DNA of 46,643 nucleotides, from contig CAMZAE010000013.1 in the NCBI GenBank assembly GCA_947304115.1, forward strand, positions 1-46,643. The letters are read 5' to 3'. Positions 1-8,358 of the stretch are shown here, in pieces. How positions within the stretch are numbered: position 1 is the stretch's first letter; every line of letters begins with the position of its first letter. The notes under the pieces are model-generated. The model was not told the origin of the DNA. It made no database searches and saw only the letters and a list, made by a program, of their open reading frames with translations. This stretch comes from an uncultured Prevotellaceae bacterium. Lineage in GTDB: Bacteria > Bacteroidota > Bacteroidia > Bacteroidales > Bacteroidaceae. The position numbers and the translations under genes are program-made.

Positions 1-2632
1 CGGCATCGGCTTGTATCTCGATATCGAAGTTGCGCGCCATGAAGTTCGTGAAGTTGTAGAGTGCCATCTCATAGATGAGCATGTTCTCATTGAGGCTTCC
101 TGTCGGATAGGCAAGCACGAAGTTGAAGTCGGTGTAGCGGTCGTCTTTGAGTTGCGGTACGGCATTTGTGCTGTCGCCCGACTCGATGCGTGTGCGTCGG
201 CCCCAGATGCTGCTGGCGTCATAGCGCTCGTCCATGAGCGGGCGTCCCTCGTCAATGCCTTTGACGATGGCCTGTGCTATCTTTGTCACCTCTTCCTTGG
301 GGTACTTCTTTATCACTTCGCGGAGTGTCACCATGAAGGTGTCGCGCTCCCCGCCGTACAGCGAACTCATGGCGCGGACGAACATCATGCGTGCCCTGTG
401 CGTGCCTTCGGGGAAGTTGTCGGTACTGAACTGATAGTTGCTTTCAACCTTGTCGTATTGTTCTGTCTGGTAGGCAGCATAGGCTTCGGCATAGATGCTG
501 TCCTCCACGTGTTTCCCTTCCTTGGCAATCATTTCGTAGTTGGGGTTGCCGAGCAGGGCAGAGAGCTTGGCTTCCGGGAAGTCCTCGAGCAGATAGCCTC
601 GGAACTCTTCGGCGCTCTCCACGTCGCCCAGTCGCCCATAGAGCAGGAAGAGGTGATAGAAGACATTGTCCGTTCCCTCGTGTTCTGGGAAGTCATTGAG
701 GAAGCGTATCATCGTGCGCTCCGCCAGTGGGAAGTTCTCAAGCTGTTCCTGCTCCTGAATGCCGGCGTTGTACAGGGCGTCGCCTATCAAGCGGTTCGAC
801 TCTGCCATCTGTTCTTCGGTGAAAGGTATTTGCCGCAGATAGTATTCCCTTTCGTGCGGATCGTTTGCCAGGGAGTCCTTGCGTGCCTTTTCCTTCGAGG
901 CGATACTGTCGGAGGCTGCGCCGTTTGCGGCGCCAAAGAGACTGTCGGCTGCCGCCTCGTCGTAATCTGCGAACTGACTGGCCTCTTCCTCGCTCATGTT
1001 CTTGAGGAGCGCGCGTTTGTTGCTGATGCGCCAGTAGTCCTCGTTGGGACGCATACCCCAAAGCCTTTGGAATTCCTGTGCGCCCGCCTTCACGGTCGTG
1101 GGGTTGTAGAAGTACCAGTCGCCCTGCTGCTGTGTGCCAAACGAGCTTAGGTCCTTTGCCAGAGCGGGCTTGCCGCTTGCTGCCCCCTGTCCCATGCCCA
1201 TGGCTCCGCCCGTCATGGCGTTGGGGTTCAGCGTACCGTTTGCAGCGGCTTTCTTGGCTTCCTCTTTTTCTTTCTTGCGCAGCTCGGCAATGACGCGGTC
1301 GATGGCCGCCATATAGATCTCCTCCGGACTTTGGGCGAGCGCTTGCAGGCTGTCCTGAAGCTTGATGGTGCTCAAGTGGGGTTCCAGGTCGGTCAGTATC
1401 TTGCTGCGACGCTCTGTTTCCTTGTATTCCTCGTGTTCCTTGTCGAGCGCACCTACGCAGCTTTTGTATGTGCGGGCCGCCTCGATGTAGTTCTCTTGTT
1501 CCCAGTAGAGCTGGCTCAGATGCAGCAGCAGCGTTGCCTTGTCCGGGCCGCTTTTCTTGCTTTCCTTCAGGCCTTTCTCCCAAGCATAGATACAGTGCGT
1601 GGTGTCGTTGTTGCTGAGGTAGATGTTGCCCATCGCATAATAGACCTTGTCAAGGTAGTCCTTGTTCTTGTCGCTGCGTGCCATGCTTTTGAGGCGGGCT
1701 ATCATCTGTCGGTACTTGCCCCCCGGCATCACCTCTGTCTGCATGATGCGTGCGTTGAAGGCCGTCTCGTATGGGGGATTGGCACGTATGACACGCGACA
1801 GTGCCTTGTATGCCAGCGTGTCTCGCCCTGTCTCGTGGTAGAGTTGCGCGAGCAGGAAGTTGAGCCGCGCCTTGGGCAGCTTGCCCCGCGTGGACTTGAT
1901 GGCGTTCTTCAGATGCGGAATGGCTTCCTTGTACTGGTGCGTGAGCACGTAATAGCCCGCCATCGTGTTGTCATACTCCTTGTACCCTGCCCGCGTGATG
2001 CTGTCGCGCTTCATCTTGTTCAGCAGGTCTTCGGCGTCATAGGGCCAGTTCAATGCCACATAGCAGCGTGCCAGACGCGCCTTTGCCACGGACGTGATGT
2101 TCGGCTGTGAGCTGTAGAGGCGCAGGATGTAGTTGTAGGTGGAGGCCGCCTCGAAGAACTCGCCTTTCCGGAACTGCGCGTCGGCCATCAGGAGCCAGAC
2201 ATGGTACATGTAGGGATTGAACTCCTTGCGGGCCAGGAACTCTTTCTCCCTTTCCGTCCGTTTCTTGTTGCCTGTGGTTGTGGGACGCTTTTTGATGCTG
2301 TGCAGCTTGATGGCCTTCTCGCACTTGGTGATGGCGGTCTCGTAGTTGCTCTTGCCCATGCCTGCCGTCGTCTTGTTGGTGCAGATGTACATGGGCAGCA
2401 TCTCGTTGAAGTTGTCCTTGTGTCCCTTGTTCTGTGCCTCCTCCCCTTCGAGGAAAGCCACCTGCCCGTTGTAGAACGTGTTGTAGTGGGCAGTCAGGGC
2501 ATGATAGGCTCGCGTGGCCGGCGTGTTCTTCTTGATGGAGCAAGAGACAAGCAGGACAAGCATCACGACGAAACACATCATGCCGTAATGCCTGGCCTTC
2601 ATCTGTCCGGTTCTAACCTTAATCTTACCCAT
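1..2632 (-). CDS. sprE: SprE/PorW-like type IX secretion lipoprotein (partial, C-terminus outside window)
   Basis: Lipoprotein with tetratricopeptide-like helical repeats, resembling SprE/PorW, a periplasmic component of the type IX secretion (and gliding) machinery of Bacteroidetes. About 877 codons are inside the window and the reading frame is open to the left edge, so the C-terminus is missing. Translation from 2632 gives a short basic N-terminus, a hydrophobic stretch and the lipobox LVSC, then TPR-like segments of the type found in SprE (for example EAIPHLKNAIKSTRGKLPKA), a Gly/Met-rich linker (GGAMGMGQGAASGKPA) and a second repeat region. An in-frame ATG at 2602 (MKARHYGMM) is an equally good start; the one at 2632 has an AAGG directly before it. 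A T9SS-tailed cargo protein lies 2 kb away. Family membership is a judgement from motifs and overall architecture. Confidence 0.8.
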   Translation of the reverse strand, partial: MGKIKVRTGQMKARHYGMMCFVVMLVLLVSCSIKKNTPATRAYHALTAHYNTFYNGQVAFLEGEEAQNKGHKDNFNEMLPMYICTNKTTAGMGKSNYETAITKCEKAIKLHSIKKRPTTTGNKKRTEREKEFLARKEFNPYMYHVWLLMADAQFRKGEFFEAASTYNYILRLYSSQPNITSVAKARLARCYVALNWPYDAEDLLNKMKRDSITRAGYKEYDNTMAGYYVLTHQYKEAIPHLKNAIKSTRGKLPKARLNFLLAQLYHETGRDTLAYKALSRVIRANPPYETAFNARIMQTEVMPGGKYRQMIARLKSMARSDKNKDYLDKVYYAMGNIYLSNNDTTHCIYAWEKGLKESKKSGPDKATLLLHLSQLYWEQENYIEAARTYKSCVGALDKEHEEYKETERRSKILTDLEPHLSTIKLQDSLQALAQSPEEIYMAAIDRVIAELRKKEKEEAKKAAANGTLNPNAMTGGAMGMGQGAASGKPALAKDLSSFGTQQQGDWYFYNPTTVKAGAQEFQRLWGMRPNEDYWRISNKRALLKNMSEEEASQFADYDEAAADSLFGAANGAASDSIASKEKARKDSLANDPHEREYYLRQIPFTEEQMAESNRLIGDALYNAGIQEQEQLENFPLAERTMIRFLNDFPEHEGTDNVFYHLFLLYGRLGDVESAEEFRGYLLEDFPEAKLSALLGNPNYEMIAKEGKHVEDSIYAEAYAAYQTEQYDKVESNYQFSTDNFPEGTHRARMMFVRAMSSLYGGERDTFMVTLREVIKKYPKEEVTKIAQAIVKGIDEGRPLMDERYDASSIWGRRTRIESGDSTNAVPQLKDDRYTDFNFVLAYPTGSLNENMLIYEMALYNFTNFMARNFDIEIQADA

Positions 2633-2665
2633 ACCTTATTATATATAACGCACGCGCGCAAGGTT

Positions 2666-4339
2666 TTATTGTGTTCGGTGTGGCGGCAGGACTGTTCCGC
2701 TTCGCTCGTTGCTTTCGCGGACCAGGAGGAGTGCCTCGTCCTTGAGTTCTTCGGGCAGGGGCACTTGTCGTTGTTCGAGGCTTCTCAGCCAGCCCGCCAC
2801 TTCGTCGGGGCGCATGGTGTAGAGCACCTCGCGGAACTCTTCCACCTCCTCTTCGCTGTAGCCTGTCCTGCCCCGGAAGCGGTCGAGTTCCTCGTCCTCG
2901 TAGTACTCGATGTCCTCCATCGCGGCCCGCAGGCCCTCCTTCTCGCAGACCTCATGCTGTCCGCAACAAACAAAAGCCCCCTTTTCTTCTTCCCCCTTTA
3001 AGGGGGAGTTAGAGAGGGTATGTCCCACCCTTTTCAGGTCTTCCCAGAAACGTGGGTACGACTTGCTCACGACCTGCGGGTTGTTTATCTGTATCGGTCC
3101 GGCGGTGCGGAGGCAGACGGGGGCCAGGGCCATCGCCATGCGGTGGTCGTCGTAGGTGTCGAACACCAGTTGCCGGCTTCCCTGTTCCGCTTTGTGGCTT
3201 CCGTCCCAGTAAAGTTCATCGCCCCTGACTTCCAGCGGCACCATCTTTCCGAGTTCCTTCATCAGGGCTGCGATGCGGTCTGTCTCCTTGATGCGCAGGC
3301 TTTTCAGACCGCTCAGGCGGAAGGGCACGCCAAGCATCGCACAGGTTGCGGCAAACGTCTGTGCCAGGTCGGGCTGGTGGGTGAAGTCATAGCAGAAACG
3401 GCTGGCGATGCGGCCGCTCTTTCTGAGCCTTACGACCGGCGTCCCGTCGCGCTCTGTCCCGTACTGCGTTTCCACTCCCAGTTCTTCAAACAGCAGGCTC
3501 ACCTTGCTGTCGCCCTGGATGCTGTCCTGATGCAGGCCAAGAAGTTCCACTTCCGCGTCCATGTCTTGCGAAAGCGCCACCATCTCGTACCAATAGCTTG
3601 CCGCGCTCCAGTCGCTCTCTATCGTGAAGGCGCGATGCAGATAAGCCCCTGGCTGCACCTCGATGACGGCCTCTTCCAAACCTTCCAAAGGGGACGCTTT
3701 CCATTCGACCTTTGCTCCGAAGTCTCTCATCATGCTGATGGTCATATCCAGATAGGGACGGCTCGCTATCTGCCCCGAAAGCCTGAGACGCAAGCCGTGC
3801 CTGAGCGTCGGGGCTATCATCAGCAAGGCGGAGATGTACTGCGAACTGACATTGCCCGGCACGGACAGTTCGCCGCCCTCAAGGTTGTCGTGGCCTGTGA
3901 TGCGCAGAGGCGGGAACCCCTCCTCGCCTTCGTATGCTATCGTAGCTCCCAACTGCCGAAGGGCATCCACCAGGATGCTGATGGGACGATGCTTCATGCG
4001 CTCCGTGCCGGTTATGACATGCTCGCCAGGCGTGACACTCAGGTATGCCGTCAGGAAGCGCATGGCAGTGCCGGCCGCCCCAATGTCCACGGAGAACCCT
4101 TCCAAACCTCCTCTTAAAGGGGAGGCTTCTAGTTTCTCCCCCTTTAAGGGGGAGTTAGAGAGTGTCTGTAGTGCCCTCAGCATCACTTGTGTGTCGTCGG
4201 AGTCCGACAGATTCTTTGGCGGCACACCATTACCGCTCAAGGCATTGATAAGCAACGCACGATTGCTGATGCTTTTGCTGGCAGGCAGTGAGATACGGCC
4301 TCTAAGCCTGTGCACAGGGGATAACGTCAAACATTCCAT
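2666..4339 (-). CDS. aroA: 3-phosphoshikimate 1-carboxyvinyltransferase with in-frame repeat inserts and a C-terminal extension
   Basis: EPSP synthase: joins phosphoenolpyruvate to shikimate-3-phosphate in chorismate synthesis, cytoplasmic. Hallmarks are PASKSISNRALL (residues 19-30), GAAGTAMRFLTA (88-99), LKSLRIKETDRI (345-356) and DTYDDHRMAMALAP (394-407). At 557 aa it is about 140 aa longer than usual. Three extra segments coincide with copies of a palindromic DNA repeat: residues 59-82 (SNSPLKGEKLEASPLRGG), about 215-223 (ASPLEGLEE) and 440-455 (SNSPLKGEEEKG). The enzyme would normally end near FWEDLKRVG (431-439). The third insert leads without a stop into an acidic segment (474-557, starting MEDIEYYEDEELDRF) that looks like a separate small protein now fused to AroA. 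No residue of the recognised motifs is missing, so the enzyme is probably active. Head-to-tail with sprE (33 bp gap), so possibly co-transcribed. Confidence 0.93.
   Translation of the reverse strand: MECLTLSPVHRLRGRISLPASKSISNRALLINALSGNGVPPKNLSDSDDTQVMLRALQTLSNSPLKGEKLEASPLRGGLEGFSVDIGAAGTAMRFLTAYLSVTPGEHVITGTERMKHRPISILVDALRQLGATIAYEGEEGFPPLRITGHDNLEGGELSVPGNVSSQYISALLMIAPTLRHGLRLRLSGQIASRPYLDMTISMMRDFGAKVEWKASPLEGLEEAVIEVQPGAYLHRAFTIESDWSAASYWYEMVALSQDMDAEVELLGLHQDSIQGDSKVSLLFEELGVETQYGTERDGTPVVRLRKSGRIASRFCYDFTHQPDLAQTFAATCAMLGVPFRLSGLKSLRIKETDRIAALMKELGKMVPLEVRGDELYWDGSHKAEQGSRQLVFDTYDDHRMAMALAPVCLRTAGPIQINNPQVVSKSYPRFWEDLKRVGHTLSNSPLKGEEEKGAFVCCGQHEVCEKEGLRAAMEDIEYYEDEELDRFRGRTGYSEEEVEEFREVLYTMRPDEVAGWLRSLEQRQVPLPEELKDEALLLVRESNERSGTVLPPHRTQ
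2978..3020. repeat. Palindromic repeat unit at the aroA/extension junction
   Basis: GC-rich palindrome (CCCCC-TTTAA-GGGGG core followed by AGTTAGAGAG) of the same family as copies at 4098-4166, 14617-14916, 26880-26968 and 38163-38200. It encodes SNSPLKGEEEKG in the aroA frame and sits just where the enzyme should end. Confidence 0.8.
3673..3702. repeat. Weak palindromic repeat unit inside aroA
   Basis: CCAAACCTTCCAAAGGGGACGC resembles the left-hand unit at 4098-4126 (CCAAACCTCCTCTTAAAGGGG) but is shorter and degenerate. It encodes SPLEGLEE in aroA. It is probably an old copy; the assignment is less secure than for the other members. Confidence 0.45.
4098..4166. repeat. Inverted pair of palindromic repeat units inside aroA
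   Basis: Left unit 4098-4126 (core CCTCCTCTTAAAGGGGAGG) and right unit 4135-4166 (core CTCCCCCTTTAAGGGGGAG) are inverted relative to each other and separated by about 8 nt, the arrangement seen in BIMEs. The pair adds about 24 residues between the substrate-binding N-terminal segment and the GAAGTAMRF motif without shifting the frame. Confidence 0.8.
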
Positions 4340-4381
4340 CCGGTTAAAAATCTCGTTTCAGCGAACAAAGTTACGAAAAAG

Positions 4382-4413
4382 TTTGGAAGGAACAAAAAAA
4401 AGTCATACCTTTG
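4382..4413 (+). promoter_or_regulatory. Bacteroidetes-type promoter for tRNA-Pro
   Basis: TTTG at 4382-4385, 20 nt spacer, TACCTTTG at 4406-4413: a near-perfect match to the -33/-7 pattern used by the primary sigma factor of Bacteroidetes. The tRNA begins 29 nt further on. Confidence 0.8.
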
Positions 4414-4441
4414 CACCGCGTTTGTAACAATTCGCACGGAG

Positions 4442-4514
4442 CGGGATGTAGCGCAGTTGGTAGCGCACACGTCTGGGGGGCGCGAGGTCGCAAGTTCGAG
4501 TCTTGTCATCCCGA
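4442..4514 (+). tRNA. tRNA-Pro (anticodon GGG)
   Basis: A 73-nt cloverleaf can be folded by hand: acceptor CGGGATG/CATCCCG, D arm GCGC-AGTTGGTA-GCGC, anticodon loop CTGGGGG with anticodon GGG at positions 34-36, T arm GCAAG-TTCGAGT-CTTGT, discriminator A. CCA is not encoded. The anticodon stem has one A-C mismatch (28-42). The C1-G72 end pair and the GGG anticodon both indicate proline. Confidence 0.93.
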
Positions 4515-4519
4515 CCGAA

Positions 4520-4570
4520 GAAGAAGGAACTTGTTTCACATCGCAGCGAAACAAGTTCCTTCTTCTTTTT
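4520..4570 (+). terminator. Rho-independent terminator after tRNA-Pro
   Basis: Perfect 18-bp inverted repeat (4520-4537 with 4548-4565, 10-nt loop) followed by TTTTT, starting 5 nt after the tRNA. A clear end for a single-gene tRNA transcript. Confidence 0.9.
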
Positions 4571-4662
4571 CACCACGAATTACACGAATAGGCTACGCCT
4601 TTGACAGTCAAGAAAATTCGTGCAATTCGTGGTTTGAAAGAAAAAGATAATTCGTGGTGAAA
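4571..4662. repeat. Intergenic inverted repeat with TTCGTG..AATTCGTGG motif
   Basis: CACCACGAATTACACGAAT at about 4571-4589 is repeated in inverted form at about 4614-4632 (ATTCGTGCAATTCGTGG), with a third partial copy at 4650-4660. It fills the gap between the tRNA terminator and the next terminator. No gene is visible in it. Confidence 0.6.
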
Positions 4663-4664
4663 AT

Positions 4665-4699
4665 GAAGAGGCCGTGTCGTTCACCGACACAGCCTCTTC
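4665..4699 (-). terminator. Terminator of the T9SS-tailed surface protein gene
   Basis: 15-bp stem (4665-4679 with 4685-4699, one G-T pair) and a 5-nt loop, 30 nt after the stop codon on the minus strand and followed there by ATTTTC. Its inner part GTGTCG..CGACAC resembles the terminator at 8279-8312. Confidence 0.7.
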
Positions 4700-4729
4700 A
4701 TTTCTTATTATCTTATTTTCTTAATCTCT

Positions 4730-6952
4730 TTATTTCAGAACCTTCTTGCCGCCAATGATGTTGATGCCCTTCTGCATCTTGTTCAGGCGCTGGCCGGCGA
4801 GGTTGTAGATGGCCGTCGTCTCCTGTACGGCAGCCGGAGTGCTGATGGCGTCGATGACATCGGCAGTGGCATAGGTGACGGTGATGCTCTTGAGTTGAGC
4901 CTGGGAAGTGGCCTGGTTGGTCAAAACGACCTCGTTCTGCATACCATTCCATTTGGCTTCAGCACCAGAAATCTCCACTTCGTTTCCGGACTGGTCGGCC
5001 CAGCTCTTAATCGTATTTTCGGACAAGGCGGTGAGAACCACATTGACAATGGCATAGCCTTCGCCTACAGACAGTTTGATGTAGCTTGGCTCTGTCATAA
5101 CGGTCGTTTCGTTCTCTCCTTCGCCCTCTTTCTCAAACTTGCTGCCGTAGATCTTGATGTGCGTGTCGTTGAGTTTTGCGTAAGCTTTATTGGCGTAGAG
5201 GCTAACCACATTGTTGCGGTAGGCTTCAAGTTCACCGCCCGTGTTGGGTGCGCCCTGTCCCACGATGTCAGCATCATCAAATGCGAAGATGGCATCGGCA
5301 TAGCCTTCCTCGGAGACGGTGAGCGTGAAGCTCTTGCTGTCGGGCAGATAGGTGTCGCTCTCGGCAACAACGGCTGTTATGGTTGTGATGCCTCTGCCCA
5401 CAGGCGTGATGACACCGTTCTCATCGATGGTGGCAACCTCTTCGTTAGAGCTGCTGTATGTCACGGCACCGTCGGAATTTGTCGTAAAGACAGCGGTCGG
5501 CATGTCGTTGATGTCAACGACTTCGCTCTCCACGCTCCAGAAGGATTCGGGCGCATCTTTCGATGTTACCAACTGAATCTCGTCGGCCGAGCGCGGAGCA
5601 ATCTCCCAGTAACCATTGCCGCTCTTGACGAACCAGATGGCCACGCCGGTCACGTTGTAGGTCTTGCCCTCCAGAAGTTCAGGCAGGGTGATGAACGAGC
5701 CGTAAGGCGTGATGGTGTTGTCGTCTTCGTCAATAAATACACCTCCTGAATAGGTGACGAACTCCAGAGTGACAAGGCAGCCCTGCATGTTCTTGTCGAG
5801 GTCGCCGACAACGACAGGAATGGGAGTGGCACCTGCACCCTGCGTGGTGGTCACACCTTCGGTGGTGGCGGTGAGGCCCATAATCTCGGCACACTCGTTG
5901 TAGAGCTTCAGGCGAACCTGTGCATAGCCGGACAGTTCGTCGCCCACCGCAAAGCCGTGTCCGTTCTGATAAACTTGGATACCGTTCTTATTGTCGGTGA
6001 AATAGGCGTTGCTGCCCTTCACGCCCGTGCATATCCAATCGCTGGCATTGAAGTCGATAAAGACGCTTTGTTCTGTATCCGTAGCGGCTGCGCAAACCTC
6101 GGCAATTGTTGTCAGGGGAACCAGGAATTTGAACTCTGCTGTAGCCACGCTGCTGGCATTGCCGGCATCGTCGTAGGCAATGGCCTTGACGGTGCAGCTT
6201 TCGACAACATCGAAGGGATTTGTGTACAGGATACCATTTTCTGCCGGATCAGAACCGTCAGTGGTATAGTAGATAGTGTTGCCCTCGGAGGTGATGGTCA
6301 CTTCCTGTGAATCGCTGCCATAGACGAAGGTGCCGCCGTTAGGACTGATGACAGGCTTTGTAACGGTCACGGCGCCTGTGGGAGCAAAGAACTGGATGGA
6401 AGCGATGTCCAGACCGCCATTGCTTGAACTTGAGTTGGACAGGTTGATGGTCAGCCTGTAGTAAGCACCTGTAGGCCACTCGGCAGCAGTCACAGGCACG
6501 AACTCCTCGCTGCCTGCCTCGCCCCTGCTGATGGAAGGAGCGAGCACCACCTCGTCGAGGATTGTTGTGTAGTCAGCGTCGCTTGCAACTGTCAGCGTCA
6601 AGCTGTGAACGGTGACTTGGTCGCGGCTAACGCCAAAGTGGTTGAGGACGACACGGTTGATGGCACTTCCCATAGGAGTCTTGGCTGTAATGGTGCGGTC
6701 AACCTTTGTAAGGCTCTTGCCACCGATACGCCAGCGGTCTGTAATGTCGTTGCTGACCTTCTGGTTGCCTGGTGCATTCCAAGTCATGCCGTCGTGCTCG
6801 TCATCGAAGTACTGCGTGTAGTTCGTGTGGTTAGTTCCTTCTGCTGATACTGTCCACAGCGTGTAGAACGGCTCGTCGTCTGCCCAGACATTGTTCCCCA
6901 CGAAGAGGAGCAGCATGGTGAGCAAGGAAAGGAAAGAAGTAGTTTTTTTCAT
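4730..6952 (-). CDS. Secreted surface protein with chitobiase-C-like and Ig-like domains and a T9SS sorting tail
   Basis: 740 aa from MKKTTSFLSLLTML, a clear signal peptide (cleavage probably after VWA). The frame is open further upstream but that part crosses the promoter. After an N-terminal module with no recognised family comes a chitobiase/hexosaminidase C-terminal-like fold (about 200-280: KPVISPNGGTF...YYTTDGSDP...TVKAIAYDDAGN). A central OB-like segment follows, then a Big_2-like Ig domain (about 500-570: AVTYSSSNEEVATIDENG...GITTITA). The last 30 residues (IYNLAGQRLNKMQKGINII) match the C-terminal sorting signal of Prevotella T9SS cargo. The protein is probably exported by the T9SS, of which sprE encodes a component, and attached to the cell surface. 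No catalytic domain is recognised, so the substrate is unknown. Confidence 0.8.
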   Translation of the reverse strand: MKKTTSFLSLLTMLLLFVGNNVWADDEPFYTLWTVSAEGTNHTNYTQYFDDEHDGMTWNAPGNQKVSNDITDRWRIGGKSLTKVDRTITAKTPMGSAINRVVLNHFGVSRDQVTVHSLTLTVASDADYTTILDEVVLAPSISRGEAGSEEFVPVTAAEWPTGAYYRLTINLSNSSSSNGGLDIASIQFFAPTGAVTVTKPVISPNGGTFVYGSDSQEVTITSEGNTIYYTTDGSDPAENGILYTNPFDVVESCTVKAIAYDDAGNASSVATAEFKFLVPLTTIAEVCAAATDTEQSVFIDFNASDWICTGVKGSNAYFTDNKNGIQVYQNGHGFAVGDELSGYAQVRLKLYNECAEIMGLTATTEGVTTTQGAGATPIPVVVGDLDKNMQGCLVTLEFVTYSGGVFIDEDDNTITPYGSFITLPELLEGKTYNVTGVAIWFVKSGNGYWEIAPRSADEIQLVTSKDAPESFWSVESEVVDINDMPTAVFTTNSDGAVTYSSSNEEVATIDENGVITPVGRGITTITAVVAESDTYLPDSKSFTLTVSEEGYADAIFAFDDADIVGQGAPNTGGELEAYRNNVVSLYANKAYAKLNDTHIKIYGSKFEKEGEGENETTVMTEPSYIKLSVGEGYAIVNVVLTALSENTIKSWADQSGNEVEISGAEAKWNGMQNEVVLTNQATSQAQLKSITVTYATADVIDAISTPAAVQETTAIYNLAGQRLNKMQKGINIIGGKKVLK

Positions 6953-6999
6953 AAAGTTTTTTGGTTTTTGGTTGGTTAATATATTATATAATATGTGCG

Positions 7000-7007
7000 C
7001 AAATGTA
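7000..7007 (-). promoter_or_regulatory. -7 promoter element for the T9SS-tailed protein
   Basis: TACATTTG on the minus strand, 48 nt upstream of the ATG at 6952. No good -33 TTTG is visible at the usual distance. Confidence 0.5.
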
Positions 7008-7047
7008 CAAAAAAAATGAAGAATAAGGAATGAAGAACGAAGATTTA

Positions 7048-7077
7048 TTTGCATAAGCGGGAAAAGTTGTAACTTTG
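7048..7077 (+). promoter_or_regulatory. Promoter of the membrane AraC-type regulator
   Basis: TTTG at 7048-7051, 18-nt spacer, TAACTTTG at 7070-7077; the ATG follows 20 nt later. It is divergent from the surface protein promoter at 7000-7007, so the two genes share an upstream region of about 145 nt. Confidence 0.75.
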
Positions 7078-7097
7078 CAGCCACAAAACCAAGTTAC

Positions 7098-8189
7098 ATG
7101 ACCGAAAACATTCTATTTATGACCTTGGGTGGCTCTGCCATCGCACATTTTGTCATCACCTGCGTGATGGGACTCTTTGCACGCCACCGCGTGCAGTACC
7201 TGTGTCTGGCATGGGTGAACGGCATCTTCTTCTGCACAATGCTCGTCTCGGCGTGCTTCAGCCAAGCCATTGCCGAAGGCGAGCCGGGCATCCTGCACCC
7301 CTTCATGCTCATTGCACTGCTCTGTGCCTGCTACCTCCAGAGCATCTATCCGCTGAACATCTCCATGCCGGGCTTCCTGCAATGGGAACGCATGTGGCGC
7401 TATGCACGCCCCATCCTGGCACTCATGGCCATCTATCTGATGGCGGCACTCATGGGCAGCCGCATCGTGTATATCTATACCGCAGGGGAACTGGTGGAGA
7501 ACATCCTGAGCAGCGACATCCTGATGCGCCTCTGTGCCTTGGGGCTGAGCATCTACTACATCGTGAACATCTTCCTCCTGCCGCGCCGCATGGCACGCCA
7601 TGCCAACGTGCCGGGCTACCTGCTGGGCTACTGCATAGCGATGGGCCTTTCTGTGGTCTTCTACACCTACATCGCCGTCTTCTACGACCTGACGCTGCTG
7701 GCCGTCTATATCCTTCTCTTCACCGTGCTGAACCTCTATCTCGCGTTCCGCACCCTGGAGTCGCTGGCACTGCAACTGCCGCACCCCGTCATCAGCGAAG
7801 TGAGCGAGGAGCAAGGGGCAAGGAGCAAGGAGCAGGACGAGGAAGACTTCAACGAGGCGAACCTGCACCGCTTCCAGCGCATCAACTTCTGGATGCAGAA
7901 CCACAAGGAGGAATGGAAGGACAGCACCTTCGGGCGCGACCGCCTCTGCACGGAGGTGGGCCTGAACCGCCACCTCGTCCTGCAGAGCGTGCGCAGCCAG
8001 GGCTTCAACAACGTGCACGACTACATCAGCAGCTTCCGTGTGGCAGAGCTGAAGAGGATGATAGCCCGTGGCGAAGTGAACACGCTGGGCGACACCCTCG
8101 CCGCCGGCTTCGGCACAACACAGACCGTCCGCGCCTGCTTCCTGAAGATGGAGGGCATCACGCTGGACGAATACCTGGGAGAGTCTTAA
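7098..8189 (+). CDS. Membrane-anchored AraC-family transcriptional regulator
   Basis: 363 aa. Residues 1-220 form about six hydrophobic helices with short loops (for example ILFMTLGGSAIAHFVITCVM and LLAVYILLFTVLNLYL), followed by an acidic linker. The C-terminal 100 residues are an AraC-type double helix-turn-helix (RLCTEVGLNRHLVLQSVRSQGFNNVHDYI ... LGDTLAAGFGTTQTVRACF). Proteins of this layout are common in Bacteroidales and are thought to respond to envelope or ligand signals; the target here is unknown. The divergent surface protein gene is a plausible one. The linker (237-247, EEQGARSKEQD) is encoded by a purine-rich repeat also found in the LicD gene at 31 kb. Convergent with the giant gene that follows. 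Confidence 0.85.
   Translation: MTENILFMTLGGSAIAHFVITCVMGLFARHRVQYLCLAWVNGIFFCTMLVSACFSQAIAEGEPGILHPFMLIALLCACYLQSIYPLNISMPGFLQWERMWRYARPILALMAIYLMAALMGSRIVYIYTAGELVENILSSDILMRLCALGLSIYYIVNIFLLPRRMARHANVPGYLLGYCIAMGLSVVFYTYIAVFYDLTLLAVYILLFTVLNLYLAFRTLESLALQLPHPVISEVSEEQGARSKEQDEEDFNEANLHRFQRINFWMQNHKEEWKDSTFGRDRLCTEVGLNRHLVLQSVRSQGFNNVHDYISSFRVAELKRMIARGEVNTLGDTLAAGFGTTQTVRACFLKMEGITLDEYLGES
7806..7838. repeat. In-frame GAGCAAGG-type repeat in the AraC regulator linker
   Basis: Short purine-rich direct repeats (GAGCAAGGGGCAAGGAGCAA) that encode EEQGARSKEQ between the membrane part and the DNA-binding part. A second copy, on the opposite strand, lies in the LicD-family gene at 31228-31264 and encodes GGKGQGARSRGQ. 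Confidence 0.6.
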
Positions 8190-8197
8190 AGCTTGCT

Positions 8198-8258
8198 CCT
8201 ACATGTAAGAGCGATTGCTTATACATGTACAAGCAATCGCTCATACATGAAGAAGCAA
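8198..8258. repeat. ACATGTA/AAGCAATCGCT inverted repeat
   Basis: Contains GCTCCTACATGTAAG, GCGATTGCTT and TACATGTACAAGCAATCGCT, which form overlapping inverted repeats. A related copy is at 37400-37463. Both copies start right after a plus-strand stop codon and lie between convergent genes. Confidence 0.65.
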
Positions 8259-8278
8259 ACTTCGTGGTTAGGAAATAC

Positions 8279-8312
8279 AAAGGGGGCTGTGTCATCAGAC
8301 ACAGCCCCCTTT
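8279..8312. terminator. Bidirectional terminator between convergent genes
   Basis: 15-bp perfect stem AAAGGGGGCTGTGTC / GACACAGCCCCCTTT with a 4-nt loop. The A and T runs on either side let it serve both the AraC-type gene (+) and the giant secreted protein gene (-). Confidence 0.8.
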
Positions 8313-8317
8313 GTTAG

Positions 8318-8343
8318 ATTCCCCTCTCCTCGGAGAGGAGGAG
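8318..8343. repeat. Palindromic unit CCCCTCTCCTCGGAGAGGAGG
   Basis: GC-rich palindrome similar in composition and size to the units found in aroA, coaD and feoAB. Here it is intergenic, 16 nt from the stop codon of the large gene. Confidence 0.5.
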
Positions 8344-8358
8344 AGAAGAAGTAGCTTT

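Noticed and set aside
11..1150. 379-codon plus-strand frame at the left edge
   Set aside because: Antisense shadow of sprE, whose minus frame is open across the whole region.
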